Below, piece after piece: positions 1 to 7,248 of a stretch of DNA of 19,219 nucleotides. The DNA lies in assembly GCA_003151595.1 (NCBI GenBank), contig PLXW01000058.1, positions 40,063 through 59,281 on the forward strand, read 5' to 3'. The DNA comes from Myxococcales bacterium. Its GTDB lineage: Bacteria; Myxococcota; Polyangia; Polyangiales; Polyangiaceae. The notes beneath the pieces are model-generated. The model had not been told where the DNA came from, searched no databases, and was given only the letters and a program-made list of their open reading frames with translations. A program made the position numbers and the translations under genes. Position 1 is the first letter of the stretch, and each line of letters begins with the position of its first letter.

Positions 1-342
1 GCGCAGCACCAGATGATCCAGGTGATGATCGCCAACGCCGCCGCCGGCATTCACGCCGGCAACCTCATGACGATGCATTGCGCGTGGATGCTCGAGCAGG
101 GGAAGACCAAAGAGGTTCGCCCGTACTCGTCGATGGCGAAGAACCACGTCGCGCGGCTCCTGGTGAAGACGCTCGACGACGCGATCCAGATGCACGGCTC
201 GCTCGGCTTCAGCGACGACATGCCGTTCGCGCAGTGGTACCGCTACGCGCGCTCGGCGCGCATCGCCGACGGGCCGGACGAAGTGCACGACGTGGTGATC
301 GCGCGCGACTATCTGCGCGGGCGGCTCGACGTGCTCGTCTGA
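1..342 (+). CDS. Acyl-CoA dehydrogenase, C-terminal part (5' end outside window)
   Basis: This is the last 113 residues of a flavin-dependent acyl-CoA dehydrogenase, which oxidises an acyl-CoA thioester at the alpha-beta bond and passes electrons to electron-transferring flavoprotein. The open frame runs from base 1 with no start, so the gene begins upstream. The segment is the C-terminal helical bundle: the helix ending SMAKNHVARL, the MHGSLGF motif (typical QxxGGxGF-like FAD/ETF region) and then RIADGPDEVH near the end. In medium-chain enzymes the catalytic Glu lies in a YEGT motif at that place. An Asp in ADGPDEVH is what I recall for the ACAD10/11-like branch, so this one may belong there (inference). 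The next gene is convergent (18 bases away), and no operon partner is visible. Family assignment is firm; substrate is unknown. Confidence 0.93.
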   Translation, partial: AQHQMIQVMIANAAAGIHAGNLMTMHCAWMLEQGKTKEVRPYSSMAKNHVARLLVKTLDDAIQMHGSLGFSDDMPFAQWYRYARSARIADGPDEVHDVVIARDYLRGRLDVLV

Positions 343-360
343 TCGTTGGTCGCGCGACCG

Positions 361-903
361 TCAGGCGTGACCCGCCGCACACGCCGCCCCCTCCAGCATC
401 GACCGCAGCTTCAGACGCGCGCGCGCGAGGCGCGTTCCCACGGTGTTCGTGGGAATCCCCAGCCGCCCCGCGATCTCCTGGTACGAGAGCGCGTCGATCG
501 CGTGCATCCGGTACACGCGCCCGAAGTCGTCGCTCAGGTTCTCGATGGCGTCTTCGAGCTGCTCGGTCGACACGGCGTCCCACGTGGGGCGCTCGGTCGG
601 ACCGGGCGCGGCGATCTGTACGTCGTCGATGCAGTCGGCGCGTCGCTCGTCGTGGCGATCGCGGCATCGGTTGAGGAACGTGTGGCGAACGATCGTGAAG
701 AGCCACGCGCGCGCGTTGGTGCCGGGGGTGAAGCGATCGAAGCTGCGGAGCGCGCGCTCGAGCGCGTCTTGAACGAGGTCGCAGGCGTCCGCGCGCGATC
801 CGCAGAGGCGGAGCGCGTAGGCGATGAGCGCGCGCTCGTGCTCGCGAACGAGCTGCTCGAAGGTCGCGCAAAGAGGGGAGGTGGAGGTGCCGTACGAATG
901 CAT
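361..903 (-). CDS. ECF-family RNA polymerase sigma factor (first copy, downstream)
   Basis: A 180-residue sigma-70 family factor of the extracytoplasmic-function type, containing only regions 2 and 4. Region 2 covers about residues 13-83, with the DLVQDALERAL core-binding helix and the WLFTIVRHTFLNRCR segment. Region 4 covers about 112-169, with the helix-turn-helix ALSYQEIAGRLGIPTNTVGTRLARAR. I chose the ATG at 903; an in-frame GTG at 921 would add six residues, and neither start has a convincing Shine-Dalgarno sequence. It is the last gene of a minus-strand series, 164 bases after the methyltransferase stop, so it may have its own promoter. No anti-sigma gene follows it; the next gene downstream is convergent. 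The tail (GAACAAGHA) is short and carries no extra domain. Family is certain; the controlled genes are unknown. Confidence 0.93.
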   Translation of the reverse strand: MHSYGTSTSPLCATFEQLVREHERALIAYALRLCGSRADACDLVQDALERALRSFDRFTPGTNARAWLFTIVRHTFLNRCRDRHDERRADCIDDVQIAAPGPTERPTWDAVSTEQLEDAIENLSDDFGRVYRMHAIDALSYQEIAGRLGIPTNTVGTRLARARLKLRSMLEGAACAAGHA

Positions 904-965
904 GACCGGTTCGAATTGCACGGCCGATGCCGCGACGAATTCGAGCCAAAAACACGCCTATTCGA

Positions 966-1054
966 GCACGGCCCGCCTTGCGCACGGCCCGGTTGCGCAA
1001 GCGATCGAGCAACGCGCGAGGGGGTCCCTTCGAAGCGCTGCGCCAATTGCGCAA
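966..1054. promoter_or_regulatory. Cluster of TTGCGCA(A) palindromes upstream of the ECF sigma gene
   Basis: The 164-base gap between the methyltransferase stop and the sigma start contains the 8-bp palindrome TTGCGCAA twice (993-1000 and 1047-1054) and a one-mismatch copy TTGCGCAC at 978-985. The 10-mer GCACGGCCCG is also directly repeated at 966-975 and 982-991. The copies lie upstream of the sigma gene read on the minus strand. They could be an operator for the sigma gene or RNA structure in the 3' end of the upstream transcript. Function is inference. Confidence 0.3.
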
Positions 1055-1067
1055 CGCGCGACGACGC

Positions 1068-1931
1068 TCAGAGCGACTCGCACACCACGTTGTAAACGCG
1101 CGACTCGAGCTGCTGGAAGATGTCCGGCTCGACCTTCAGCGTCCAGTCCTGGCGCTCGGTCACCGTCGCCTTGCACTTGCGAAGCTCGCGAAGGAACGTC
1201 CAGCACTCCATCGGGTCGGCCCCCGTGCGCTTCGACACGCGCGGGTTCGCTTCCACCGAGACGGCGAAGGCGCGCGCGCGCGTCAGCGCCTTCTTTGCCC
1301 CCTGCAGCACCTTCAGCTCGTTCCCTTCGACGTCGAGCTTCAGCACCACGCTGTAGTCCTCCCACTTGAGATCGAGCTCGTCGATGCGCGTGACGGGGAT
1401 GCTCCCCTTCGCCGACTTCTCCAGGAAGAAGGCGTGCTCGCTCTTGTCGAGCGCGGGGGCCACCAGCTCGCCCTGCCCGACGAAGTCGCTCACCGCGACG
1501 CACTTCGCTTCGTTCGGGATCGGCAGGCGACCGAGGTTCGTCTGGAGGACCGCGAAGGCCACCTTGTTCGGCTCGAAGGCGATGATGCGATCGATCGACG
1601 GACACTTCATGGCCATCAGCACCGAGAACGTTCCGATGTCCGCTCCGCAGTCGAGGAACAGCACCGGCTTCTTCATCCGCCCCGCGACGGCCGCCACGTA
1701 GTCGGTGTGCGCGGTCTCGTACTCGAGGATGTCCTTCGCGTCCCACGGCGTGGCTTCGCGGTAGATGGGGATGTCGATCGTGATCTTGTCGTCGAGCTTG
1801 TGACGGACCTCGACGTTGAAGAGTCCGAGCTTCTGCCCCACGTCGATGAGCCGATAGCCGCCCCGCAGGTCGCGTCGAATGAGCTGCTTCGCGAGCCTGA
1901 ACAGGAGGGGCGAGCGGGTCACCGTCTTCAT
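1068..1931 (-). CDS. FkbM-family SAM-dependent methyltransferase
   Basis: A 287-residue methyltransferase of the FkbM type, a family that O-methylates sugars or other small hydroxylated products. Motif I is FLDCGADIGTFSV (about 92-104), followed by the acidic FEPN motif (119-122) at the end of strand 2. The family-typical TRIDEL (181-186) and LKLDVEGNELKVLQGA (197-212) also follow in order. The ATG at 1931 starts right at the conserved region; the same frame stays open far upstream through the neighbouring gene, but that extension is Arg-rich noise antisense in character. It lies 29 bases after the stop of the beta-solenoid membrane protein, so it may be fourth in the ECF operon. However, TACTCT at 1946-1941 ends nine bases before the ATG and could give it its own short-leader transcript. 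There is no Shine-Dalgarno sequence. Substrate is unknown. Confidence 0.9.
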   Translation of the reverse strand: MKTVTRSPLLFRLAKQLIRRDLRGGYRLIDVGQKLGLFNVEVRHKLDDKITIDIPIYREATPWDAKDILEYETAHTDYVAAVAGRMKKPVLFLDCGADIGTFSVLMAMKCPSIDRIIAFEPNKVAFAVLQTNLGRLPIPNEAKCVAVSDFVGQGELVAPALDKSEHAFFLEKSAKGSIPVTRIDELDLKWEDYSVVLKLDVEGNELKVLQGAKKALTRARAFAVSVEANPRVSKRTGADPMECWTFLRELRKCKATVTERQDWTLKVEPDIFQQLESRVYNVVCESL

Positions 1932-1940
1932 GTGAGACGG

Positions 1941-1946
1941 AGAGTA
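1941..1946 (-). promoter_or_regulatory. Candidate -10 element just upstream of the methyltransferase start
   Basis: Read on the minus strand this is TACTCT, matching TANNNT, and it ends nine bases before the ATG at 1931. It sits in the 29-base gap behind the preceding gene, next to the perfect palindrome AGCCCGGGCT (1953-1962), which overlaps that gene's stop codon. If used, it would give an mRNA with almost no leader. This is sequence pattern only. Confidence 0.3.
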
Positions 1947-1960
1947 GGGGAAAGCCCGGG

Positions 1961-3424
1961 CTACGGCGAGGCGGCGGTGCGGTACGGATCCGTCGGCGTC
2001 TGGCGTGCACGCGGCGGGACCAGGCCCGCGGCCCGCGTCGCGACGAGCGCGCCGATCGCCGTGAAGACCACCGCGGCGATGGCGAAGCCGCCCACGACCG
2101 GGATCGACCCGAGGATGAAGAGCAGCGCGCAGCCGAGCGCGAGGTGCATGTACGGGTTCGTCGTCTTGTGATGCAGGAGCGCCTGGCCCACGGTGGTGAG
2201 CACCGCGGTGATCGATCCGTAGACCGCCAGCATCGCCGCGAGCAGACCGACGATGGCCAGCGGGATTCCCACGATCGTGATGCACAGCGCGACGAGCGCG
2301 ATGGTCCCGACGATCGACCCCACGATGCCGAGCGCGAACGAGCGCATCGGACGCGACGCCACTTCGACCTTCAGCGCGTCGACGCGCTTGGTGAGGAGCG
2401 CGAGGAGCACGGCGCCGAACACGAACATCAGCGCCGACTCGCTCAGCGACGACGCCAGGTGAGACACGAAGTGCGGGTGCGGCTTCGCCGACGCCTTCTC
2501 GTCGTCGTCGTCGGTGTCGATCGACACCTTGAGCTCGCCCTTGTCGTCGCGCGCGCTGCCGCCGATCTTCGCCTTGTCGGCGCGGTGGAGCGAGCCGCCG
2601 ATGACGCTCACGTCGCCGTCGACCTCCGCGCCGTTGTCGACCGTCAAGGAGCCGCCGAGCGTGACCGCGTCGCCGTGGACCTCGCCCCCTTCGTGGATCG
2701 TCGACTCGCCGCCGAAGACCGCGAGGTCCCCTTCGACGTCGCCGAACACGTCGAGTGATCCGCCGAGCACCGTCACGTCGCCGACCGTCTCCCCCTTTTC
2801 GATCGTCACGTGACCGCCGGTGACGACGCGATCGGCGTCGCCGTGGTGCTTGTGATGACCGCCGAACGTGGGCGGCATCGGCGGGATGGGCGGAATCGGC
2901 GGGATGGGCGGGATCGGCGGAACCGCGCCTTGGGCCGGCGGATTCTGCGCGGCGTTCATCGCCGAAGCGGCCGCCGCGATCGCCGAAGCGGCGAGCGCCT
3001 TCGCGTCCTTCTTCATCTGCTCGGTGTCTTTGTCGGCCTGCGCCGCGTCGTCGTCGGCAGCCGCGGGGGCGGGCGCGCTGGGCGTGCCGGGGAGGATCGA
3101 GACGATCGTCCCGTCGCGCTTCGCGACGTAGTCGCCGTCGCTCAAGACGAGATCGAGGATCTTCGACGCCGACTGATCCTTCACGTGAAGCGCGAGCGGC
3201 GCGCCGTCGCGTGCGGGCGCCTTCACCACGATGCTCCATCCGGCCGCGTCGGCGATGCGCTTGATGGCCTGGTCGCGCGTCAGGTTGTCGGCGTCGAGGG
3301 AGATCGTCTTCTCTCCGTCGGGCCAGCTCCCTTCGTGCTTCACCCCCGCCTGCGCCGTTCCTGCGAACGTCGCCACGGCGAGCAGTGCCATCAAGCTGTT
3401 TCGCGCCACGTTCATCGTCGTCAT
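1961..3424 (-). CDS. Secreted/membrane polymer-forming (bactofilin-like) protein with N-terminal secretin-N/STN-like domain
   Basis: A 487-residue protein. It has a signal peptide (about 1-26, ending AQA) and a secretin-N/STN-like domain (about 30-112; LDADNLTRDQAIKRIADAAG). An Ala/Asp-rich linker and a PPI repeat (169-185) come next, then a His cluster (HHKHHGD). A beta-solenoid of about four turns with GD-x-x-V-x-GGS spacing follows (about 198-282), as in bactofilin/polymer-forming proteins. The C-terminal region has about four membrane spans (about 331-346, 366-390, 392-412, 429-462). The ATG at 3424 is preceded by AGAAGGG four bases upstream, a good Shine-Dalgarno, and is preferred over the overlapping GTG at 3427. 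It follows the anti-sigma gene after 54 bases, so it is probably in the sigma operon. The solenoid would be outside the cytoplasm, unlike classical cytoplasmic bactofilins. Function is not known; an envelope-stress scaffold or sensor is inference. Confidence 0.85.
   Translation of the reverse strand: MTTMNVARNSLMALLAVATFAGTAQAGVKHEGSWPDGEKTISLDADNLTRDQAIKRIADAAGWSIVVKAPARDGAPLALHVKDQSASKILDLVLSDGDYVAKRDGTIVSILPGTPSAPAPAAADDDAAQADKDTEQMKKDAKALAASAIAAAASAMNAAQNPPAQGAVPPIPPIPPIPPIPPMPPTFGGHHKHHGDADRVVTGGHVTIEKGETVGDVTVLGGSLDVFGDVEGDLAVFGGESTIHEGGEVHGDAVTLGGSLTVDNGAEVDGDVSVIGGSLHRADKAKIGGSARDDKGELKVSIDTDDDDEKASAKPHPHFVSHLASSLSESALMFVFGAVLLALLTKRVDALKVEVASRPMRSFALGIVGSIVGTIALVALCITIVGIPLAIVGLLAAMLAVYGSITAVLTTVGQALLHHKTTNPYMHLALGCALLFILGSIPVVGGFAIAAVVFTAIGALVATRAAGLVPPRARQTPTDPYRTAASP
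2870..2920 (-). repeat. Nine-base tandem repeat encoding PPI units
   Basis: Inside the beta-solenoid protein gene, a 9-base unit is repeated with slight variation and encodes five consecutive PPI/PPM triplets plus a final PP. It forms a rigid proline hinge between the secretin-N-like domain and the solenoid. The low-complexity DNA could vary in length between strains. Confidence 0.8.
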
Positions 3425-3478
3425 CACGCCCTTCTAAATCCCAGCATCCAGGAACGGTCTCATCCCCTCACGAAACGA

Positions 3479-3994
3479 TCACGACGTCGTCGGCCGCGGG
3501 AGCAACCGCGTCACCGCCACGCCCGCTCCGAGGAGCAACACCGCGCACACGCCCATCGCCATCACGCCGATCCCTTGCTCGAACACCTGCACGCCGCCGT
3601 GCGACATCGCCGGCACCGCGTGCTGCACCGTGAGCGCGAGCTCCGCGAGACGGTGCGGGAGCGCGAGCAGCGTCGGCATCGCGCCGACCGCCGTGAGACC
3701 GAGCGCCGCGAAGATCGCGTTGAGCGGAATAGGCTGGACCGTCGCGCGCTTCTTCGAAGGGACGAGCACGGTGGCCGGCAGCCACGGCTTCACCGACTGC
3801 ACGGCGTTGGTCACGCCGCGCGTCTCGAGCGCCGTCGCGCCGAGGCGCATCATGCACGCATCGCACGAGTGAACGTGGGCGACGATGTCTTGCGACAGGA
3901 TCGACTCTTCGCCGTCCGCCATCGCGCTCATCACCAGATCGCTGGCGTGACTATTCTCCCAGAGGAGCTCTTTCGGCAGCTCGCGCGACATCAT
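3479..3994 (-). CDS. Anti-sigma factor with zinc-binding (ZAS-like) N-terminus and two membrane spans
   Basis: A 171-residue membrane protein that should bind and silence the ECF factor encoded just upstream. The N-terminal part carries an anti-sigma zinc motif: SHASDLVMSAMADGE, then H40-x3-C44-x2-C47 within HVHSCDACMMRL. Two hydrophobic spans follow (about 91-110 and 141-162), separated by a roughly 30-residue loop that would face the periplasm, and only a short Arg-containing tail remains. The start ATG at 3994 overlaps the sigma stop as ATGA. A second ATG follows immediately at 3991, with GAGGGA five bases before it, so either may be used; coupling of translation to the sigma gene is likely. 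A frame extension to 4051 inside the sigma gene is not needed. The next gene follows after 54 bases. Role is well supported by motif plus position. Confidence 0.9.
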   Translation of the reverse strand: MMSRELPKELLWENSHASDLVMSAMADGEESILSQDIVAHVHSCDACMMRLGATALETRGVTNAVQSVKPWLPATVLVPSKKRATVQPIPLNAIFAALGLTAVGAMPTLLALPHRLAELALTVQHAVPAMSHGGVQVFEQGIGVMAMGVCAVLLLGAGVAVTRLLPRPTTS

Positions 3995-4596
3995 TCCCTC
4001 GCCAGGTCCTCGACCGCCGACGCGATCGCTTTTCGTCCGCGCATCACCCACGTCGCCACAGTACCCAGCGGCACCTCGAGGCGCTCTGCGATTTCCTGAT
4101 AGCCGAGCCCTTCCAGGTGGAACATCGTCAGCGCCTTTCGCTGCCCGTCGGGGAGCGAGTCGATCGCTTCGCGAACGGTCGCGTCGCGGCGCGCCTTGGC
4201 CACGCGCTCGAACGGGTCGTCGCCCGGGTCGGCCAAGCGCTCGACCAGCGGGGCCATGAGCTCACCGTCATCGTTCCTATCGCTGCCCGCGTCGCGTGAG
4301 CGCGCACGTTTCCGCCCGCGCAGCGCGTCGAGCGCGACGTGGCGGGCGATGCCGACGACCCACGGACGGATCGCCTCCCCTTCGCGGAGCCGCTCCGACC
4401 CTTCCAGCGCCCGGCGGAGGGTCTCATTTGTACAGTCCTCCACGTCCGGATGACTGACGGGCTCGCGCATGATGCTCGCGGCAACGGCCCGCACCAGGGG
4501 CCGGAGAGCGGCCGCTTCCTGGGCAAAAGCGTCTTCTTTTCGCTTTTCTAGCACCGCGGCGAACGAGAGCGAGAAGTGGGAGAGCGACGCGAGCAT
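3991..4596 (-). CDS. ECF-family RNA polymerase sigma factor (first gene of the operon)
   Basis: A 201-residue ECF sigma factor. Region 2 lies at about residues 30-97 (DVEDCTNETLRRAL, then WVVGIARHVALDALR) and region 4 at about 136-190, with the helix-turn-helix GLGYQEIAERLEVPLGTVATWVMRGRK. An acidic linker (DRNDDGE) joins the two. Its stop overlaps the start of the anti-sigma gene by four bases (ATGA), the standard arrangement for a sigma/anti-sigma pair kept in balance by coupled translation. The ATG at 4596 is used; there is no clear Shine-Dalgarno, and a GTG at 4554 would remove the first 14 residues. A Ser/Thr kinase gene is divergent across a 221-base gap. ECF factors usually activate their own operon, but no promoter could be assigned with confidence. 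Confidence 0.94.
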   Translation of the reverse strand: MLASLSHFSLSFAAVLEKRKEDAFAQEAAALRPLVRAVAASIMREPVSHPDVEDCTNETLRRALEGSERLREGEAIRPWVVGIARHVALDALRGRKRARSRDAGSDRNDDGELMAPLVERLADPGDDPFERVAKARRDATVREAIDSLPDGQRKALTMFHLEGLGYQEIAERLEVPLGTVATWVMRGRKAIASAVEDLARE

Positions 4597-4817
4597 CGTT
4601 GTTGCTCGACTAGTCGCGCGGGGGGGGTCGGTTTATTTCAGCATTCGGCCGGCATCCTCTAGAGGCGGGCCGGATTCGAGGGGTGGTCTCCAAGTAGCGG
4701 ATTCAGCCGGAATCCTCGCGCGTTCGCCGCCGCGCGTCGAGTCGCCCGAACGGACGAGCAGGCCCGAAAAGGGCGCGAATGCGGCTGCGCGCCGCCCCGT
4801 GTGGTACCTAATGACGC
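4597..4817. promoter_or_regulatory. Divergent intergenic region between sigma factor and kinase with repeated GGATTC/GAATCC boxes
   Basis: This 221-base gap must hold the promoters of both flanking genes. It contains a perfect 10-bp palindrome CCTCTAGAGG (4656-4665). It also has the inverted repeat GGATTC-AGCCG-GAATCC (4699-4715), with another GGATTC copy at 4672-4677. A relatively AT-rich patch (TTTATTTCAG, 4632-4641) lies nearest the sigma gene. Immediately before the kinase GTG, TACCTA (4805-4810) ends seven bases upstream. Which of these is a promoter or operator is not decided by sequence alone. Confidence 0.35.
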
Positions 4818-6611
4818 GTGGACCCGGAGCGTGAACCGTCCGTTCCGCGCGCTGCGGACACCGAGCTCCCGACGCTGCCGAACGCCGCTCACGCCGCGTC
4901 GCGCGAGCTCGGAGCGCCCCCGGCGCCGGAGAGCGGGAGCGCAGTTTTCGTGGGGCGGATGTCGCACGGGGCGACCCGATCGGCGGCGTACGAGCTGCGC
5001 CGTGAAGAGGCGTCGCGGGCGCGGGCGTTCGCGGCGTCGGCCTGCGTGCTCTCGGTGCTCGTGCTCGCCGAGGAGTCGCTGTTCGACGAGTCGCCGAGCG
5101 CGAGCGTGCTCTCGCTGGCGAGCTTCGTGTCACTCGCCGTGGCCGCGGCGCACGCTTACCGATCGACGCGCGACCCGCTTCGCTACACGCGACCGGTGGC
5201 GCGCGCACTCGCAGGCGCGTCGTTCATCGCCACGACATGCCTCTCGTACCGCGTGGGGGTCTTCTCTCCGGCGCCGATGGTGACGACGCTGGGCGTCGCG
5301 TTCTTCGGGCTCGGCGAAGATCGCGTGGTCGCGTACGGGTTCACCGCGCTCTCGGGGCTCGCGTACGGAGCCGTCGCGTGGCTGGTGGCGGCGGGGACGA
5401 TTCCGGACCCGGGCGTGATCCGCGCGACCGACGCTTCGAGCGCCGCGCGCCTGGCGATGATCGCGCTCGTCCCTCTCATGTACGCGATGACGCTATGGCA
5501 CGCGCGCGTGAGCCGGCGCGCGACGCTCGACGCCATCGATCGCTCGAACGAGTGGTACCGCGAAGCGCGCCAGCGCGAGGCGCAGCTCGACGAAGCGAAC
5601 CGCGATCTCGACAACCTGCTCAAGCTGAACGCCAGCGACGCCGCCGCGCACACCGGCGCGCGCGCGGGGCAGTGGTTGATTCTCGAGCGCATCGGGCGCG
5701 GCGCGATGGGCGAGGTGTACTCGGCCAAGCACGCCGAGACCGGCGCGCTCGCCGCCGTGAAACTGATCTTGTCGACGGCGGTCGATGACCCGCTCGTCAT
5801 GCAGCGCTTCCTCCGCGAAGGGGACGCGGCCTCGAAGCTGCGCGCGCCGAACGTGGTGCAGACCTACGAGATCGGCAACATGGAGGACGGCGCGCCGTAC
5901 CTCGTCATGGAGCTCCTGCGCGGCCACGATCTCGCGTGGCATTTGCGAAAGCGCGGACAGCTCTCGCTCGACGAGGTGATGTCGTTCGTCGATCAAGTGG
6001 CCGCGGGGCTCGAGGCCGCGCGGATCGCCGGCGTCGTGCACCGCGATCTGAAACCGCAGAACCTCTTCCTCGCGCAGCAGATGAACGCTTCGCCCATCTG
6101 GAAGATCCTCGACTTCGGCGTCTCGCGGTTGGCCGACTCGGGAGGCACGCTCACCAAGAACCTGATCGTCGGCACGCCCGGGTACATGTCGCCCGAGCAA
6201 GCGGGCGGGCTCTCGACGACGCATCGAAGCGATCTGTTCTCGTTCGGCACGGTCATCTACCGCACGCTCACCGGCGAGCCGCCGTTCGCCGGGCCCGACA
6301 CGCCGCAGACGCTCTACCAGGTCGTCTACCGGAACCCGCAGCGACCGAGCGCGCTCATCGCCGGCTTGCCGCCGGACATCGATCTCGTGCTGGCCATCGC
6401 CATGGCGAAAGATCCGGCCGATCGCTTCGAGAGCGCGCTCGACATGGCGAACGCGATGCGGCTCGCGATGCGGAGCCGGCTCGATCCGCAGCGAAGGTTG
6501 CACGCGCGCACGCTCCTGGCGGCGCTCCCGTGGGGGACGGGGGCGCGGGACAGCGCCGAGGACCTCGACGAGATTTCGCTCACCGACGCGGAAGCGATCG
6601 ACCTGCCGTAG
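4818..6611 (+). CDS. Membrane-anchored Ser/Thr protein kinase (Hanks type) with N-terminal transmembrane bundle
   Basis: A 597-residue kinase with a complete catalytic domain at about 287-555. The glycine loop is IGRGAMGEV (292-300), followed by Lys315 in AAVKL and Glu334 in FLREG. HRDLKPQN (408-415), DFG (432-434), GTPGYMSPE (452-460) and Asp472 complete the set, so it should be active. Before it are a Pro/Ala-rich cytoplasmic leader, about six hydrophobic segments (between 68 and 226), and a charged probable coiled coil (about 240-270; NEWYREARQREAQLDEANRDL). This TM-bundle-then-kinase order is the reverse of the common PknB-like layout. The start is a GTG at 4818 with no Shine-Dalgarno; ATG 4959 would remove 47 residues but keep every domain. 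It is divergent from the ECF sigma gene. The sensed signal and substrates are unknown. Confidence 0.93.
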   Translation: MDPEREPSVPRAADTELPTLPNAAHAASRELGAPPAPESGSAVFVGRMSHGATRSAAYELRREEASRARAFAASACVLSVLVLAEESLFDESPSASVLSLASFVSLAVAAAHAYRSTRDPLRYTRPVARALAGASFIATTCLSYRVGVFSPAPMVTTLGVAFFGLGEDRVVAYGFTALSGLAYGAVAWLVAAGTIPDPGVIRATDASSAARLAMIALVPLMYAMTLWHARVSRRATLDAIDRSNEWYREARQREAQLDEANRDLDNLLKLNASDAAAHTGARAGQWLILERIGRGAMGEVYSAKHAETGALAAVKLILSTAVDDPLVMQRFLREGDAASKLRAPNVVQTYEIGNMEDGAPYLVMELLRGHDLAWHLRKRGQLSLDEVMSFVDQVAAGLEAARIAGVVHRDLKPQNLFLAQQMNASPIWKILDFGVSRLADSGGTLTKNLIVGTPGYMSPEQAGGLSTTHRSDLFSFGTVIYRTLTGEPPFAGPDTPQTLYQVVYRNPQRPSALIAGLPPDIDLVLAIAMAKDPADRFESALDMANAMRLAMRSRLDPQRRLHARTLLAALPWGTGARDSAEDLDEISLTDAEAIDLP

Positions 6612-6630
6612 CCCGCTTGGCGGGTTCTAC
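6608..6630. terminator. Shared hairpin between convergent kinase and XRE genes
   Basis: GTAG-CCCGC-TTG-GCGGG-TT-CTAC forms a hairpin with a 5-bp GC stem and a 4-bp outer stem. The outer stem contains the stop codons of both genes: TAG at 6609-6611 on the plus strand and TAG at 6629-6627 on the minus strand. There is no U-tract on either side, so termination strength is uncertain. Confidence 0.45.
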
Positions 6631-7172
6631 GTCGGTTCCTTCGTGCTCCCGACCGGCGCAACGAGCAGCGCCGCGTCGCGCGCGCTCAACCCGAGTCGAT
6701 CGGCGCTCACGAAGATCTCGACCGCGAACTCACGGAGATGACGTGGAAGCACGTCGCGGCGCTCCGCGGCGCTCAGAATGATCGAGTCGAACGACGCCCG
6801 CAGCGCCATGCTCCCACCCGGAGACGCCGACGGGCTGATCCCGAGCGCTCGCGCGAGCTGCTGGACGATCGGCGCCGGTGCCGACGACAGCGCCTCGACC
6901 AGGCGCGGGATGTTGCTCGCGGGAGGGTGCACGCCGTTCTCCCAGCGTGAGATCTGTCGCGTGGACACGAAGCTCCTCGTCGCGAGCTCGTGCTGATCGA
7001 TCCGGAGCGCCTTGCGCGCGGCACGCAGGCACTGGCCGAGGTCGGTGACGAGTCCGCGGCGAGGGGGCATCGGAGGACGAGCCACATACCACGAAGCTGG
7101 CGTATCGAAAGGGTCGTTCGTCTCATGTACCGCGGACTTCGGCGTATCCAGCTGCAGGTACGCACTCCCCAT
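6627..7172 (-). CDS. XRE-family helix-turn-helix transcriptional regulator
   Basis: A 181-residue protein with a Cro/C1-type helix-turn-helix at about residues 45-100: LGQCLRAARKALRIDQHELA, then STRQISRWENG and the closing helix PRLVEAL. The order and the RWENG signature are typical of XRE DNA-binding domains. The C-terminal half (about 110-181) is helical-looking with no family I recognise. The first 34 residues look like ordinary linker, and an in-frame ATG at 7070 would start just before the domain; TATGTG (7088-7083) lies upstream of that ATG, so the shorter product is quite possible. Neither start has a Shine-Dalgarno. It is convergent with the kinase and lies downstream of the aminotransferase on the same strand. 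Its target is unknown; the inverted repeat at 8700-8716 is one candidate. Confidence 0.8.
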   Translation of the reverse strand: MGSAYLQLDTPKSAVHETNDPFDTPASWYVARPPMPPRRGLVTDLGQCLRAARKALRIDQHELATRSFVSTRQISRWENGVHPPASNIPRLVEALSSAPAPIVQQLARALGISPSASPGGSMALRASFDSIILSAAERRDVLPRHLREFAVEIFVSADRLGLSARDAALLVAPVGSTKEPT

Positions 7173-7248
7173 CGTGAACCCGTCGTGTTTGGCCGCACGT
7201 TCGTCCTATCGATCGCCCCCTCGTCGTGTGCATCGCGTGCTCGTCGTA

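Noticed and set aside
1932..3239. In-frame upstream extension of the FkbM methyltransferase to a 723-residue protein
   Set aside because: The added part lies over the beta-solenoid gene in another frame and is Arg/Gly/Asp-rich low-complexity sequence, as expected from a GC-rich shadow frame. The FkbM domain begins properly at 1931.
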